Shown piece by piece: positions 23,012 to 31,042 of a DNA stretch of 34,153 bases. This DNA comes from Nonomuraea turkmeniaca. Lineage in GTDB: Bacteria; Actinomycetota; Actinomycetes; Streptosporangiales; Streptosporangiaceae. Position 1 is the stretch's first letter. Every line of letters begins with the position of its first letter. The DNA is taken from contig NZ_VCKY01000110.1 of assembly GCF_005889735.1 (NCBI RefSeq), positions 1 to 34,153 on the forward strand, in the 5' to 3' direction. The notes below the pieces were generated by a model. The model was not told the origin of the DNA. It searched no databases and saw only the letters and a list, made by a program, of their open reading frames with translations. A program made the translations under genes and the position numbers.

Positions 23012-24400
23012 GTGGCCGAGGCGATCGCCCGCCATCATGAACCTGAGCGCGGCCTCCTGAGTCAAACCAGCATGAGACGTCACACGGTCGCCGCCATCCT
23101 GCTCGGGTCCGTCGGCTTATGGTGCGCCTTGATCGGCGCCATCGATCTCGCCGTGCTGGCGCACCCATACCGGCTTCACATCGGCAAGATGGACCCGGGA
23201 TCGGCACTGCAGGCAGTCCCGATACTCAAGGCCATGCTGTTCACCGCCGGCAAACCGTCGACCGCGACGGTGCTCGCGCCCGGTCTGTTCGCCGTCGCGG
23301 CGGCACCGTTGATGGTCGTCGCCGCCTTACTGGTCCACCGAGGCAAGCCGCTGGGCTCGTTGCTGGCGGCGATGCTCGGCGCATCGCTGATGATCGTCTC
23401 GCTGCTCGGCGCGTTGCAGATCCTCTTCAACGCCCTCAGCGAGGGAGCATCCTGGTATGTCTGGTCCATCGGCACGCTCCTCGGACTCGCCGTGTTGTCG
23501 TACGCCCTGGGCTTGTGGGCGATCCCGTCGCACAAGGGCTCCGGTGCGGCTGATGCCTTCACCCGGTGGTCTCTGGTGGCCAGCGCGCTGGTCATCGTGG
23601 TGTTGATGGCGGGCACTTACGCATGGGAGCACGAGCTGCAGGTTTTCGGGGCGCCGGTCGCCGCGGGCCTGGCCGTCCTGGCCTGGGCGGCCACCCGGCG
23701 GGGCGGATCGAAAGGCGTGCTGATCGCCGGCGGGTTCCTCGCCTTCCCGTTCACCGTGGTGATGTACCTGTTGTTCCCCTCGGTCACGGGGTTGGTGACG
23801 GCCATGTCGTTCCCTCCGGTCACGGGTTTGGTGGTGAGGCTCGGCATCTGCGCCCTCCTCACTGTGCCGCTCCTGATGGGCATGGTCCGGCTGGCAGCCG
23901 AGGCGGACGGGGAGCGGGCGGGCGGCAGAGCCCCTGCAGCCCTGATCGCCGCTTCGATGTTGGCCGGGCCGGTCGTCACGGTGCTCGGCGTCGTCGGGAT
24001 CGACGAGGCGCGGAGCATCGCGGCGACGGAAGTTGTCGGCGTACCGAGCGTCGGCTCTGGGTTCCTTGATGCGGCGGCGGGCGGCGCCCAGGTCTACGCC
24101 GGACTGTTCGCCATCGCCGCCGTAGGCATGATCATGCTGGCCTGCAGAGTCTGGATCCGGGGCAGCACGCCGGGAACGCAGGCGGCGGTGATCAGCTGGG
24201 GCATGGTGTATCTCCTTCTCCTGGCCATCGGCGCCTCGTTGACGCCTTTCGTCATCGGTGACTCCGACGAACTCGTACACCGTGTGGTGCTCGAGGGGCC
24301 GGTCTGGTACGTGCCGGCGGTCCGTACGACCCTGGCTTGCGCAGCCGCGTTGCTCGCAGTCGCGGGCTTTCTCCTCATACGACTCGCGCGACGGCGGTAG
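23012..24400 (+). CDS. polytopic membrane protein of unknown function
   Basis: GTG 23012 has GGAG a few bases upstream; ATG 23072 (MRRHTVAAILLGSVGLW) is an alternative without such a site. Counted from GTG the protein has 462 residues and about 11-12 hydrophobic helices: one at about 28-50, and then groups around 90-135, 145-170, 185-205, 215-260, 275-300, 315-335, 355-380, 390-410 and 435-455. Loops are short and non-catalytic, with no recognisable transporter motif. It ends 3 bases before the convergent TauE gene. Family not recognised. Confidence 0.75.
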   Translation: MAEAIARHHEPERGLLSQTSMRRHTVAAILLGSVGLWCALIGAIDLAVLAHPYRLHIGKMDPGSALQAVPILKAMLFTAGKPSTATVLAPGLFAVAAAPLMVVAALLVHRGKPLGSLLAAMLGASLMIVSLLGALQILFNALSEGASWYVWSIGTLLGLAVLSYALGLWAIPSHKGSGAADAFTRWSLVASALVIVVLMAGTYAWEHELQVFGAPVAAGLAVLAWAATRRGGSKGVLIAGGFLAFPFTVVMYLLFPSVTGLVTAMSFPPVTGLVVRLGICALLTVPLLMGMVRLAAEADGERAGGRAPAALIAASMLAGPVVTVLGVVGIDEARSIAATEVVGVPSVGSGFLDAAAGGAQVYAGLFAIAAVGMIMLACRVWIRGSTPGTQAAVISWGMVYLLLLAIGASLTPFVIGDSDELVHRVVLEGPVWYVPAVRTTLACAAALLAVAGFLLIRLARRR

Positions 24401-24403
24401 CGA

Positions 24404-25015
24404 CTACGATCTTGGCGGCAGGGCGGCGCCCGCTGCGACCACGGGCGCCAGCGCCAGCACGGTCCAGGCGAACCAGCGGCGCACGAGCTCGGCCGGCAGC
24501 CGTGCGGCAATGCGTCCTGCCGCCAGTGAGGTGAGCAGGGCCGTGCCGGCGAAGGCGGCCACGATGCCGTAGTCCAGGTGCGCACCGACATGTCCGGCGA
24601 ACCCGGCCGCCGAGTTGATCAGGATGATGACCAGCGAGGTGCCGGCGGCCTCGGTGGCGGTCAGGCCGAGCAGCAAGTTGAGCGCGGGCACGACGGCGAA
24701 TCCGCCGCCGACGCCGAATACTCCCGTCATGAGCCCCACTCCGGTCCCTGCGGCAAGCGTCCGTGGCAGGCAGCGGCGGCGGTTGATCCGGCCCGTTTCG
24801 GTACGGCAGGCGCCGCCGCTGGACTCCAGGCCGCGGAGCATGCGTACGGCCATCACGACCATGATGACGGCGAAGGCGGGCAGCAGCAGCGCGTCCGGCA
24901 GGCCGGGGGCGAGGAGCGCACCGGCCAGCGCGGAGCCGCCCGCGCCGAGCACGCCGTGGCTGACGCCCACGACCATTGCGCCGATCAGCACCAGGGCGAG
25001 CGTCCCCGTCGTCAT
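24404..25015 (-). CDS. TauE/SafE-type sulfite exporter, shortened
   Basis: ATG 25015 overlaps the upstream rhodanese stop (ATGA). The family's two pseudo-repeats are visible: GVSHGVLGAGGSALAGAL near the start and MTGVFGVGGGFAVVPALNLL in the middle, then EAAGTSLVIILINSAAGFAG and a final helix pair. At 203 residues it is about 50 short of the usual 250-260. The first repeat goes straight from GAGGSALAGALLAPG to ALLLPAFAVIMVVMAVRML, which suggests an internal deletion of one helix pair. In this operon the expected job is export of sulfite or a related organosulfur anion. Whether the short form works is uncertain. Confidence 0.85.
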   Translation of the reverse strand: MTTGTLALVLIGAMVVGVSHGVLGAGGSALAGALLAPGLPDALLLPAFAVIMVVMAVRMLRGLESSGGACRTETGRINRRRCLPRTLAAGTGVGLMTGVFGVGGGFAVVPALNLLLGLTATEAAGTSLVIILINSAAGFAGHVGAHLDYGIVAAFAGTALLTSLAAGRIAARLPAELVRRWFAWTVLALAPVVAAGAALPPRS

Positions 25016-25572
25016 CGTTGACAGGACTGCGCGAGCGCGGCGGCGGGGTCGGTCGCGGCGGCCCGGTTGTACGGCAGGCGGGCCAGCAGCAGGCCCATCA
25101 TGCAGTTGTCGCTCGCCCCGGCGTAGGTCAGCCCGGCCCCAACGAACGCGGTGACGAGCAGGCTCCAGGGCGTCAGGATGCTCAGCAGGACCGAGACGAG
25201 GACCAGCAGACCGGCCACGAGACGAACCTGCCGTTCCAGGCTCCAGCGCTGCCGACCGCGGACGACGGGCGCGCCGGCCGCGAGCCAGGCGTTCATGCCG
25301 CCCGTCATGACGACCGACGTGGACACCCCCGACCCGGACAGCATGGCCTGCGCGGTGCCCGCCCGGGCGCCGGACTGGCAGACGAGCACGACCTGGCCGG
25401 GCGCGCTCTCGGTGAGCTGGGGCAGGTGGGCCTGCAGCCGGTCCAGGGGCACGTTGACGGCACCGTCGACGTGTGCGGTTTCGAACTCGGCGGGGGTACG
25501 CACGTCCAGCAGCAGGACGTCGGCTCCGGTGGCGGTCATGGCGCGGGTGGTGGCCACGTCGATGGTGGTCAA
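25012..25572 (-). CDS. rhodanese with C-terminal membrane hairpin (YgaP-like)
   Basis: 186 residues. The rhodanese domain occupies about 1-110, with LLLDVRTPAEFETAHVDGA and active-site loop CQSGAR (Cys65). The C-terminal part has two membrane helices (about 117-135 VRLVAGLLVLVSVLLSILTP; 138-155) and a CMM-containing loop (SDNCMMGLLLARLPYN), the layout of YgaP/DUF2892 fusions. It would carry persulfide sulfur at the inner face of the membrane. It is 32 bp downstream of the MBL-rhodanese gene and overlaps the TauE gene, so persulfide handling and sulfite export are one operon. Confidence 0.9.
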   Translation of the reverse strand: MTTIDVATTRAMTATGADVLLLDVRTPAEFETAHVDGAVNVPLDRLQAHLPQLTESAPGQVVLVCQSGARAGTAQAMLSGSGVSTSVVMTGGMNAWLAAGAPVVRGRQRWSLERQVRLVAGLLVLVSVLLSILTPWSLLVTAFVGAGLTYAGASDNCMMGLLLARLPYNRAAATDPAAALAQSCQR

Positions 25573-25604
25573 GAGGGGTTCTCCGTTCGAACGATCAGGC
25601 CGGT

Positions 25605-26939
25605 TCAGGCGGCCAGCGCGGCGGCGACCTGGGGGGCTCCGGCTCCGGTGAGCACGACGGGCTCGTAGCCGTGGCGGGTCAGCAGGGTGGCGGCGATGGC
25701 GGCGCGGCGGCCGGAGCTGCAGGACACCAGGACCGGCCGGTCCGGATCCAGCTCGGCGGGGATGCCGTCGGTGAGCAGGTCGGGCAGGAAGCGCTCACTC
25801 GCGCCCGGCAGCGGTTCGGCGCGGCGCTCGCCGGGCATGCGCACGTCCAGGAGTTGGGCGCCGGGCAGCCGGTCCAGGAACGCCGGCAGGTCGGCCAGCT
25901 CGAAGCGGGCGGTGGCGGCGGTGCCGAGGTCGCGGATGACGCCGCGCACGTCGTCGAGTCCGATCCTGGCGAGCTGGGTGCGGGCGTCGGAGACGTCCTG
26001 GCCGGGCTCGGCCACCAGGGCGGTCGGCTCGCCGTACGGCAGGAGCCAGCCGGCCCAGCTGCCGAAGTCCTCGCCGAGTTCGATGCCGGTCGAGCCGGGC
26101 AGGAACCCGGCGGCCTGCGCGGCCAGGGGCCGGATGTCGAGAACGTGCACCTCGTCGGTCAGGTCGGCCACCGTGATCTCGGGCAGGCCCGTACCGGGCG
26201 CCGGCGGTGTGCCGAGGAGGTTGGCCGGGCCGACGTGCGCGTAGAAGGCGGGGATGGGCATGGGCTCGGCGAGCAGCTCGTCGGCGAGCGCGGCGGCGGT
26301 GGGCAGGGCGAGCAGCGGGTTGCCGTCCTGTTCGGCGCCGATGGTGGAGATGTGGCGGCCGGCGCCGGTCGTGGTGCAGAACGAGCCCTCGCCGTGCGTC
26401 GGGTACAGGCCGACATCGCGGGGCAGCGCGGCCAGCCGGTGCAGGGAGTCGTACTGCAGCGTTGCCAAGGTTCTGGCGCGCTCGGGCCCGAGCAGGTCGG
26501 GGCGGCCCGCGGAGGCCACCAGCAGGCTGCCGCCGGAGAACACCGCCACCGGCTCGCCGTCGATCAGCACCAGGTAGCTGGTGTGCTCAGGGGTGTGCCC
26601 GGGCGTGTGAAGCGGCCGGATGCCCAGGCCGCCGCCGGCATCCAGGTCCTCCAGGTGGAAGGCCGGCGTGTACGGGTACACGGCGGCCGCGGCGGCGGGC
26701 AGCACCAGCTCCGCCCCGGCGCGCAGGGCGGCATGGCGCGCGCCGGAGACGTAGTCGTTGTGCAGGTGGGTCTCCAGCACGTAGCGCAGCTCCAGGTCGC
26801 GTTCCGCGGCGACGTCCAGGAACCGGTCGATGTCGCGCTGCGGATCGACGAGCACGCCCTTGCCCTCATGGGCGAGCAGGTAGCTCTGGTCGCCCAGTCC
26901 CGGCGTGCGGAACACGGTGATCTCCATTCCCGTCATCAT
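25605..26939 (-). CDS. MBL-fold/rhodanese fusion, persulfide-dioxygenase-like
   Basis: AAAGG lies just before ATG 26939/26936; MEITVF (26927) is a further in-frame candidate. The 444-residue protein has a metallo-beta-lactamase domain (about 5-235) with THLHNDYVSGA (57-67) and HTPGHTPEH (111-119). The usual FTGD metal-ligand motif is FSGG here, with the conserved GRPDL after it. Two rhodanese domains follow: one at about 255-345 without a Cys (ALVAEPGQD), and one at about 350-444 with active Cys407 in VSCSSGRRAA. Related fusions oxidise glutathione- or other low-molecular-weight persulfide to sulfite. It is the first gene of the sulfur operon. TACCC-type palindromes upstream suggest persulfide- or metal-sensing repression. 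Confidence 0.9.
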   Translation of the reverse strand: MMTGMEITVFRTPGLGDQSYLLAHEGKGVLVDPQRDIDRFLDVAAERDLELRYVLETHLHNDYVSGARHAALRAGAELVLPAAAAAVYPYTPAFHLEDLDAGGGLGIRPLHTPGHTPEHTSYLVLIDGEPVAVFSGGSLLVASAGRPDLLGPERARTLATLQYDSLHRLAALPRDVGLYPTHGEGSFCTTTGAGRHISTIGAEQDGNPLLALPTAAALADELLAEPMPIPAFYAHVGPANLLGTPPAPGTGLPEITVADLTDEVHVLDIRPLAAQAAGFLPGSTGIELGEDFGSWAGWLLPYGEPTALVAEPGQDVSDARTQLARIGLDDVRGVIRDLGTAATARFELADLPAFLDRLPGAQLLDVRMPGERRAEPLPGASERFLPDLLTDGIPAELDPDRPVLVSCSSGRRAAIAATLLTRHGYEPVVLTGAGAPQVAAALAA

Positions 26940-26950
26940 CCTTTCTCAAG

Positions 26951-26964
26951 TACCCCCGGGGGTA
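26951..26964. promoter_or_regulatory. TACCCCC/GGGGGTA palindrome upstream of the sulfur operon
   Basis: A perfect 14-bp palindrome, TACCCCC-GGGGGTA, lies 11 bases upstream of the MBL-rhodanese start, within its leader. CsoR/CstR/RcnR-class repressors bind TACCC-rich palindromes of this form (known for the family), and CstR-type regulators control persulfide operons. No gene for such a protein is recognised in the window. Confidence 0.65.
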
Positions 26965-27025
26965 TGTGTCGGTCACAAAGCTGCCCTCTCAGGCGTTCAC
27001 GATGACCTTCCCTTGAAGGTGCGGG

Positions 27026-27103
27026 TCAGGCCAGAGCGAGGAAGAGCTTCTCCAGCTCCTCGATCAGCAGGGGAGCCTGCTCACCACGCGCCCGGGCGTC
27101 CAT
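27026..27103 (-). CDS. 25-aa coding-like frame in the sulfur operon leader
   Basis: From ATG 27103 to TGA 27026 the minus strand reads MDARARGEQAPLLIEELEKL, followed by FLALA. Almost every codon ends in G or C, and the start overlaps the second palindrome. It may be the tail of a deleted regulator or other gene, or a leader peptide of the operon. It has no recognisable ribosome-binding site, and from this ATG a leaderless start is possible. Family not recognised. Confidence 0.35.
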   Translation of the reverse strand: MDARARGEQAPLLIEELEKLFLALA

Positions 27104-27117
27104 ACCCGGGAGGGTAT
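27102..27117. promoter_or_regulatory. second TACCC-type palindrome over a likely promoter
   Basis: ATACCC-GGGA-GGGTAT is a 6-4-6 inverted repeat. On the minus strand it overlaps GATACC, a reasonable -10 element, with TTTGGC about 16 bases further upstream. This places a repressor site on the probable promoter of the leftward sulfur operon, 163 bases upstream of the first gene. Together with 26951-26964 it suggests two-site repression. Confidence 0.55.
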
Positions 27118-27254
27118 CTGAGCAGGAACAAAACGCCAAATGGCAACACAGCCACCGCCGTTGTGCCGCCCTATGCCCGACCGGTCAAGCCAGGTGCCGT
27201 TGCCGGTCCCCTCGGCCACACTGGTGGCCACCGGGGATCGGGGCGTGTGACGCG

Positions 27255-27480
27255 GTCCCGGGAGAGGCGTCGTCAGCCATGACGTGGCACACGAGCTGCG
27301 CACCCGCGCCGGCGATCCTGCGCCGCCAGATCGAGGGCATCCAGGACGTGATTTTCGAACCGCCATCCGAGGCGTCGCCTCCCTGCACGACGAGACGCTC
27401 CGGCCGAGCCGGCTCGTCGCCGACCTGGAGACACTCTCATCGGTCGAGGGACGCGGGTGGCCTGAGACAAGGCGCAACGA
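27255..27480 (+). pseudogene. histidine-kinase HisKA-domain remnant
   Basis: Across three frames the plus strand spells DVAHELRT (H-box with phospho-acceptor His), then PAILRRQIEGIQDVIFEP, then VASLHDETLRPSRLVADLET. These are consecutive pieces of a BaeS-like sensor kinase dimerisation domain split by frameshifts at about 27305 and 27370. Upstream and downstream parts are gone. It is a dead gene fragment between the sulfur operon and the CHAP gene. Confidence 0.7.
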
Positions 27481-27655
27481 CATCGCAGTGTCCGATCCGC
27501 GGGACAGCGGTGGCGCTGCGTCTATGACCAGCTACCTGGAGGCACGTCCAGGTGTGCTCCACCGGGTCGTCGACTCTGTGGGCAAGGTCATGATCGCATG
27601 GCGCAGTGCCACTTCCAGGTCGAGGAGTCCGCGGAGAGCGTTCGGGAAAACGCAA

Positions 27656-27687
27656 CGGGTGGTGCAGGATTCGTCCTGCACCACCCG
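27656..27687 (-). terminator. strong UUCG-loop terminator of the CHAP gene
   Basis: A perfect 14-bp stem (CGGGTGGTGCAGGA pairs with its exact complement) is closed by a TTCG tetraloop. On the minus strand it is followed by GTTGCGTTTT, a short U-rich tail. It begins 51 bases after the CHAP stop. Confidence 0.9.
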
Positions 27688-27737
27688 CGCTTCCTTCACC
27701 ATCGCACCTGGCAAGGAGTCTGCTGACCTGCCTGGGA

Positions 27738-28409
27738 TCAGGCGGCCCTGTATTCGGGGTAGCCGTAGCCCACGACTTGGGACGTGGGCCGGATGCGCTG
27801 CTCGACCTTGCCGTTGCCGGTGTTGCCTTCGATCGTGGTGATGGTGCCGTCGCCGTTGTCCTGCTTGACCAGGCCGACGTGGTCGATGCCGCTGGTGCCG
27901 CCGCCGTTCCAGTCGAAGAAGACGACGGCGCCGGGCTTGGCCACGGTGCCCCAGTGCTGGTTGGCCTGGAACCACTTGGCGTAGGTGACGGTGTAGGCGT
28001 CCCAGCCGACCGTGGGACGGGCGCCGGCCTTCTCGCCGACCCAGGAGACGAACATGGCGCACCACGGGGCGTTGGCGTAGGCCCCCAGGCTGCCGCCGTC
28101 GCGGGCGACGGTCTCGGCTGCCCGCTGGGAGGACATGTACCAGCTGTGGAACGGGGTCCCGCCGCCTGCGGCGTTCTCCGCCACGCCGATCTGCGACTGG
28201 GCGATCTTCAGGACGGTGTCCGCGCTCACCTGGCCGGCGCCCTTCTGGGCGGCGACGTTGGATCGCGACGGTTGCGTGGTGGTGGACTGGTGGTCGGCGG
28301 CGAAGGCCTGGCTGCCGGCGAAGGCCGCGCCGGCGGCCACGCTGATTCCCGCGGCGAACAGGGAAAGGCTGGCGGGCGTCAGGACACGGGTGAAGACGTT
28401 CTTGGGCAT
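27738..28409 (-). CDS. secreted CHAP-domain peptidoglycan hydrolase
   Basis: ATG 28409 (MPKNVFTRVLTPASLSLFAA) follows AAGGAG at a rather long spacing of 12 bases. 223 residues. The signal peptide has a basic N-terminus, a hydrophobic core (about 11-32) and likely cleavage after AFA37. A short Ser/Thr/Gln-rich linker follows (40-60). The CHAP domain has catalytic Cys117 in APWCAMFVSWVGEKAG, His177 in SGIDHVGLV and Glu194 in TIEGNTGNG. It would cleave peptide or amide bonds of peptidoglycan outside the cell during growth or spore remodelling. Its mRNA leader folds as a c-di-AMP riboswitch, a combination known for actinobacterial wall hydrolases. Confidence 0.93.
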   Translation of the reverse strand: MPKNVFTRVLTPASLSLFAAGISVAAGAAFAGSQAFAADHQSTTTQPSRSNVAAQKGAGQVSADTVLKIAQSQIGVAENAAGGGTPFHSWYMSSQRAAETVARDGGSLGAYANAPWCAMFVSWVGEKAGARPTVGWDAYTVTYAKWFQANQHWGTVAKPGAVVFFDWNGGGTSGIDHVGLVKQDNGDGTITTIEGNTGNGKVEQRIRPTSQVVGYGYPEYRAA

Positions 28410-28421
28410 TACTGGGGAGTG

Positions 28422-28560
28422 CTCCTTGCTTCCATGCCGCCTACCGGGTTAGCTGACGGGTTCGGGCGTGGAAGTGCCCTACGGGGCGCTCATTCGGAGC
28501 GCACCGATTCACCCCAGAGAAATGTGGGTCCCCGGTTCCGCGCGATCGCGGATTCGGCGG
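28422..28560 (-). ncRNA. c-di-AMP (ydaO/yuaA-type) riboswitch
   Basis: In the leader of the CHAP gene the minus strand carries the conserved ydaO-class segments in the right order: AACCGGGGACCCAC, then TGGGGTGAATCGG, a variable arm (GAGCGCCCCGTAGGGCAC), CGAACCCGTCAGCTAACCCG, and GTAGGCGGCATGGAAG just before the ribosome-binding site. The class binds two c-di-AMP molecules and in actinobacteria usually turns off wall-hydrolase genes when c-di-AMP is high. The aptamer end lies almost on the AAGGAG, so translational control or an overlapping terminator is possible. The assignment rests on consensus recognition by eye. Confidence 0.88.
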
Positions 28561-29375
28561 CCGCGTTACCGCACGAACGTGACGTTCGTCCTGGTGAGAC
28601 GCGGTCTCGGCAATATGGGGGGCGTTTACGCGGCATGTAGTGCTCGCCAGGCGTACGCCCTGATGCATCAAAGGTAAGCGAACGGCATAGAAAGATGCAA
28701 GCCGGAGTCGGGGAAAGGCAACAGAATCCCCCGCGACATAGGCGATCGCGGCAAAATTCTTTACCTAATCCCGAGTGCAGACGGGGTTTGCCGAGGCCCT
28801 TTTCTGCATCGCTTCGGGGACGCATCGAGCGGGGTGAGAGACGACAGTGTTGCGGACAACACGCCCCGCCCGCGTTACCGTTCCGCTCCCGGCAAATGCG
28901 GCAGGCCAACGAGAGTTACGGCTCGGTTTGGAGGGCTTGGCGCGCACGCCATACGAGGAGCGACTGACTATTGCCGTCAGTTGACTTGGAGCCGCGATCA
29001 CATCAAGGACATGCGTCACATTGCTGGTCCGATGCCGCCTGGCCTCACCAGTGTCTCGAGCGTCACTGGCCTCATTCATCGACCCCCATAGCGCGCGATC
29101 GAAAAGACCGAGCCGATTCACCCTTACGACGATCACAATGAGCCGGGAGTCGCTTCGTTGACCGGACCGCGCCCTGTCCTGCGGGAAGCCTCAGGATGGA
29201 CCCGATGCTCTACAGCGGCTGGAACTTCGCCGGCACCTACGGCAGGCCTGGCCGAACAGCGCAAGCTGGGCCGCCCCCCTGCCTGACCATGTGCGGGAAC
29301 GGCAGAGGCCGGAAGCCGCTCACGCGTTCCGACCTCTGTTCGTGTGGGTGGTGGTGCCGCCGCGGGCATGGCCCG
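28561..29375. other. 815-bp intergenic region, no gene found
   Basis: No frame on either strand keeps codon bias, and base composition is less G/C-rich than the genes around it. The left part must hold the promoter for the riboswitch-controlled CHAP transcript (minus strand). I see a TTGCAT...TTACCT-like arrangement at about 28670-28705 but would not insist on it. The right part is the 3' side of the DUF305 gene, with a possible imperfect hairpin near 29303-29336 (AGAGGTCGG-like arms). Confidence 0.5.
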
Positions 29376-29981
29376 TCAGAGCCGGTCGAGGATCTGCCGC
29401 AACTGCGTCACCTCTTCTTGCTGAGTGGTCACGATGGTCTTGGCGAGCTCCCTGGCCTGCGGATTCGCACCACCGGCCTCCTCCATGCGCGCCATCTTGA
29501 TCGCCCCCTGGTGATGGGCGATCATCTGCTTGGCGAACAGCCTGTCGAAGTCCTTACCCTGAGCGGACTCGAGCTTCTGCATGTCCTCTTCCGACATGGC
29601 GCCAGGCATCTCATGACCCATGCCAGGCGAGGGAGTGGGCTTGCCCCACTCGGACAGCCAGCCTTCCATGGTCTGGATCTCTTGCTCCTGCGACTCCTTG
29701 ATCTTGGACGCGAGGTCCTTGATCTCTGCGTCGGAGGCCTGGGCGGATGCGAGTTCGGCCATCTCGATGGCCTGTTCGTGGTGGAGGATCATCATCTGGG
29801 CGAACATGACGTCCGCATCGTTGAAGGTGGGCGACGGCTGCTCACCGGTCATTGTGGCGGTGGGTGTCGGCTGGCTCATCGCCTTGTACCCGGCCATGGA
29901 GTCGCTGCTGCCACCGCACGCCCCTACCAAGGCGAGCGCGCCCGCGGCAATCGTGAAGGAGATCTTGCGGTTGACGCGCAT
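29376..29981 (-). CDS. DUF305 lipoprotein
   Basis: ATG 29981 (MRVNRKISFTIAAGALALVG) follows a GGGAGG sequence; longer frames upstream lack coding character. 201 residues. It has a lipoprotein signal with lipobox LVGAC (Cys22), then a Ser/Pro/Thr linker to about 50. Two ferritin-like DUF305 halves follow: MMILHHEQAIEMAELA (His67-His68) and KQMIAHHQGAIKMARM (His156-His157), each a His-His-x-x-A helix able to bind metal. The protein would sit on the outer face of the membrane. DUF305 proteins are often linked with copper-responsive genes. A DUF4396 gene lies 449 bp upstream on the same strand. Confidence 0.92.
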   Translation of the reverse strand: MRVNRKISFTIAAGALALVGACGGSSDSMAGYKAMSQPTPTATMTGEQPSPTFNDADVMFAQMMILHHEQAIEMAELASAQASDAEIKDLASKIKESQEQEIQTMEGWLSEWGKPTPSPGMGHEMPGAMSEEDMQKLESAQGKDFDRLFAKQMIAHHQGAIKMARMEEAGGANPQARELAKTIVTTQQEEVTQLRQILDRL

Positions 29982-30430
29982 GATGCTTCCCTCCCCGGAT
30001 TTGGGTAGAGCTGCCTGCCTGATGCGGACAGCCTCGGAGCCCGTCCGCATGATCAACGGCTGTAAGCGTCGCAACAACGAGTGATGTGGCACGGCGTGCT
30101 CCCCAGGCGAGCATCACTGCAATCGACATGTTTTCGCTTCGCGGGCCGGACACCGGTTAACACCAAACCAGCCTTTAGCAGTGGATACGGAAACGGTTTC
30201 GAGGACGAACCAGGAGGCGGACACGTCCGCATCCAGATTGCTCACCCGCCATCCCCTCTCTATGCGGGCCCCTCTTGAGACCGCCATCCGCGCGCGAGGC
30301 GACTCGACGTCACCTCCTCTATGTACCCGCTCGGACCGGGCCTGACAGCATCGGCTTTCCCCGTCGGGCACCCCGCCGCGGCGACCCAGGGCAGCTATCG
30401 ATCACCGCCGTCGCTGACGAGTGCGACTCG
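29982..30430. other. 449-bp spacer, no gene identified
   Basis: No frame shows sustained coding bias on either strand. It should contain the DUF305 promoter in its left part and the terminator of the DUF4396 gene in its right part. I could not identify convincing boxes or a strong hairpin. Confidence 0.45.
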
Positions 30431-30997
30431 TCAGTGGTGGTAAGCGTGAATGACCGCGTGCCCCTTCCCTCGCCCGATGATCCACTTGTTGATCGGCAGC
30501 GTGACGAGGAACGCGACCAGCAGCGCAAAGGCCAGCGCACCCCAGAAGAGCCAGGAGGCGAGACCGGCGTCCATGGCGCCCGGGATGATCACCATGACGC
30601 CGTTGTCGACGATCTCCATGACGAGGATCGACAGCGTGTCCGCGGCCAGCGCGAGCCGCAGCGCCTTACGCCAATCCACGCCGGCACGGAACAGGCCGCG
30701 CAGCGTGAGCGCGTACCCGAAGAAGAACGCCAGGACGACAGCCAGAATGATGCTCGGCACGTCATGCCAGCCCAGCGCGGTGGCGATCGCCATGCCGAGG
30801 ACCTCGCCAATGGCGCAGCCGGTGAGGCAGTGCAGCGTCGCCGACGCGGCCACCCCCCAGGTCACCTTCATCACGTGTGCTTCATGACCAGGCTCTCCAT
30901 CTTGAGAGTGCTGGTGCTCATGACGCATGTGAGAACCGGAGGCATGCGCGTCGTGATCCCGCTGTCCATGTCCAGCGTGGTGCATTGATTCAGACAT
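30431..30997 (-). CDS. DUF4396 membrane protein with His-rich N-terminus
   Basis: ATG 30997 has AAGAAGG upstream. 188 residues. The first ~41 are unusually rich in His, Asp and Met (MHHAGHGQRDHDAHASGSHM, RHEHQH), which suggests metal binding in the cytoplasm or periplasm-equivalent. Four or five helices follow: 47-75 (ASATLHCLTGCAIGEVLGMA, with two Cys), 80-100 (PSIILAVVLAFFFGYALTLR), 112-140 (ALAADTLSILVMEIVDNGV) and 147-172, then a short basic tail with HAYHH. The CLTGC and EIVDN residues are typical of DUF4396. The likely theme is copper or other metal homeostasis, from the histidines, the DUF305 neighbour and the upstream TATACCCC site (inference). Confidence 0.88.
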   Translation of the reverse strand: MSESMHHAGHGQRDHDAHASGSHMRHEHQHSQDGEPGHEAHVMKVTWGVAASATLHCLTGCAIGEVLGMAIATALGWHDVPSIILAVVLAFFFGYALTLRGLFRAGVDWRKALRLALAADTLSILVMEIVDNGVMVIIPGAMDAGLASWLFWGALAFALLVAFLVTLPINKWIIGRGKGHAVIHAYHH

Positions 30998-31042
30998 TGC
31001 TACCTTCTTGGTCGATCAAGGGCATCAAAGCGCGACCTAACC

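Noticed and set aside
25473..27005. 510-codon plus-strand open frame opposite the sulfur operon
   Set aside because: Low-complexity Gly/Gln/Arg translation with no motifs, antisense to the well-supported MBL-rhodanese and rhodanese genes.
28561..29375. Several short open frames in the large gap right of the riboswitch
   Set aside because: Arg-rich translations without third-position bias, conserved motifs or ribosome-binding sites.
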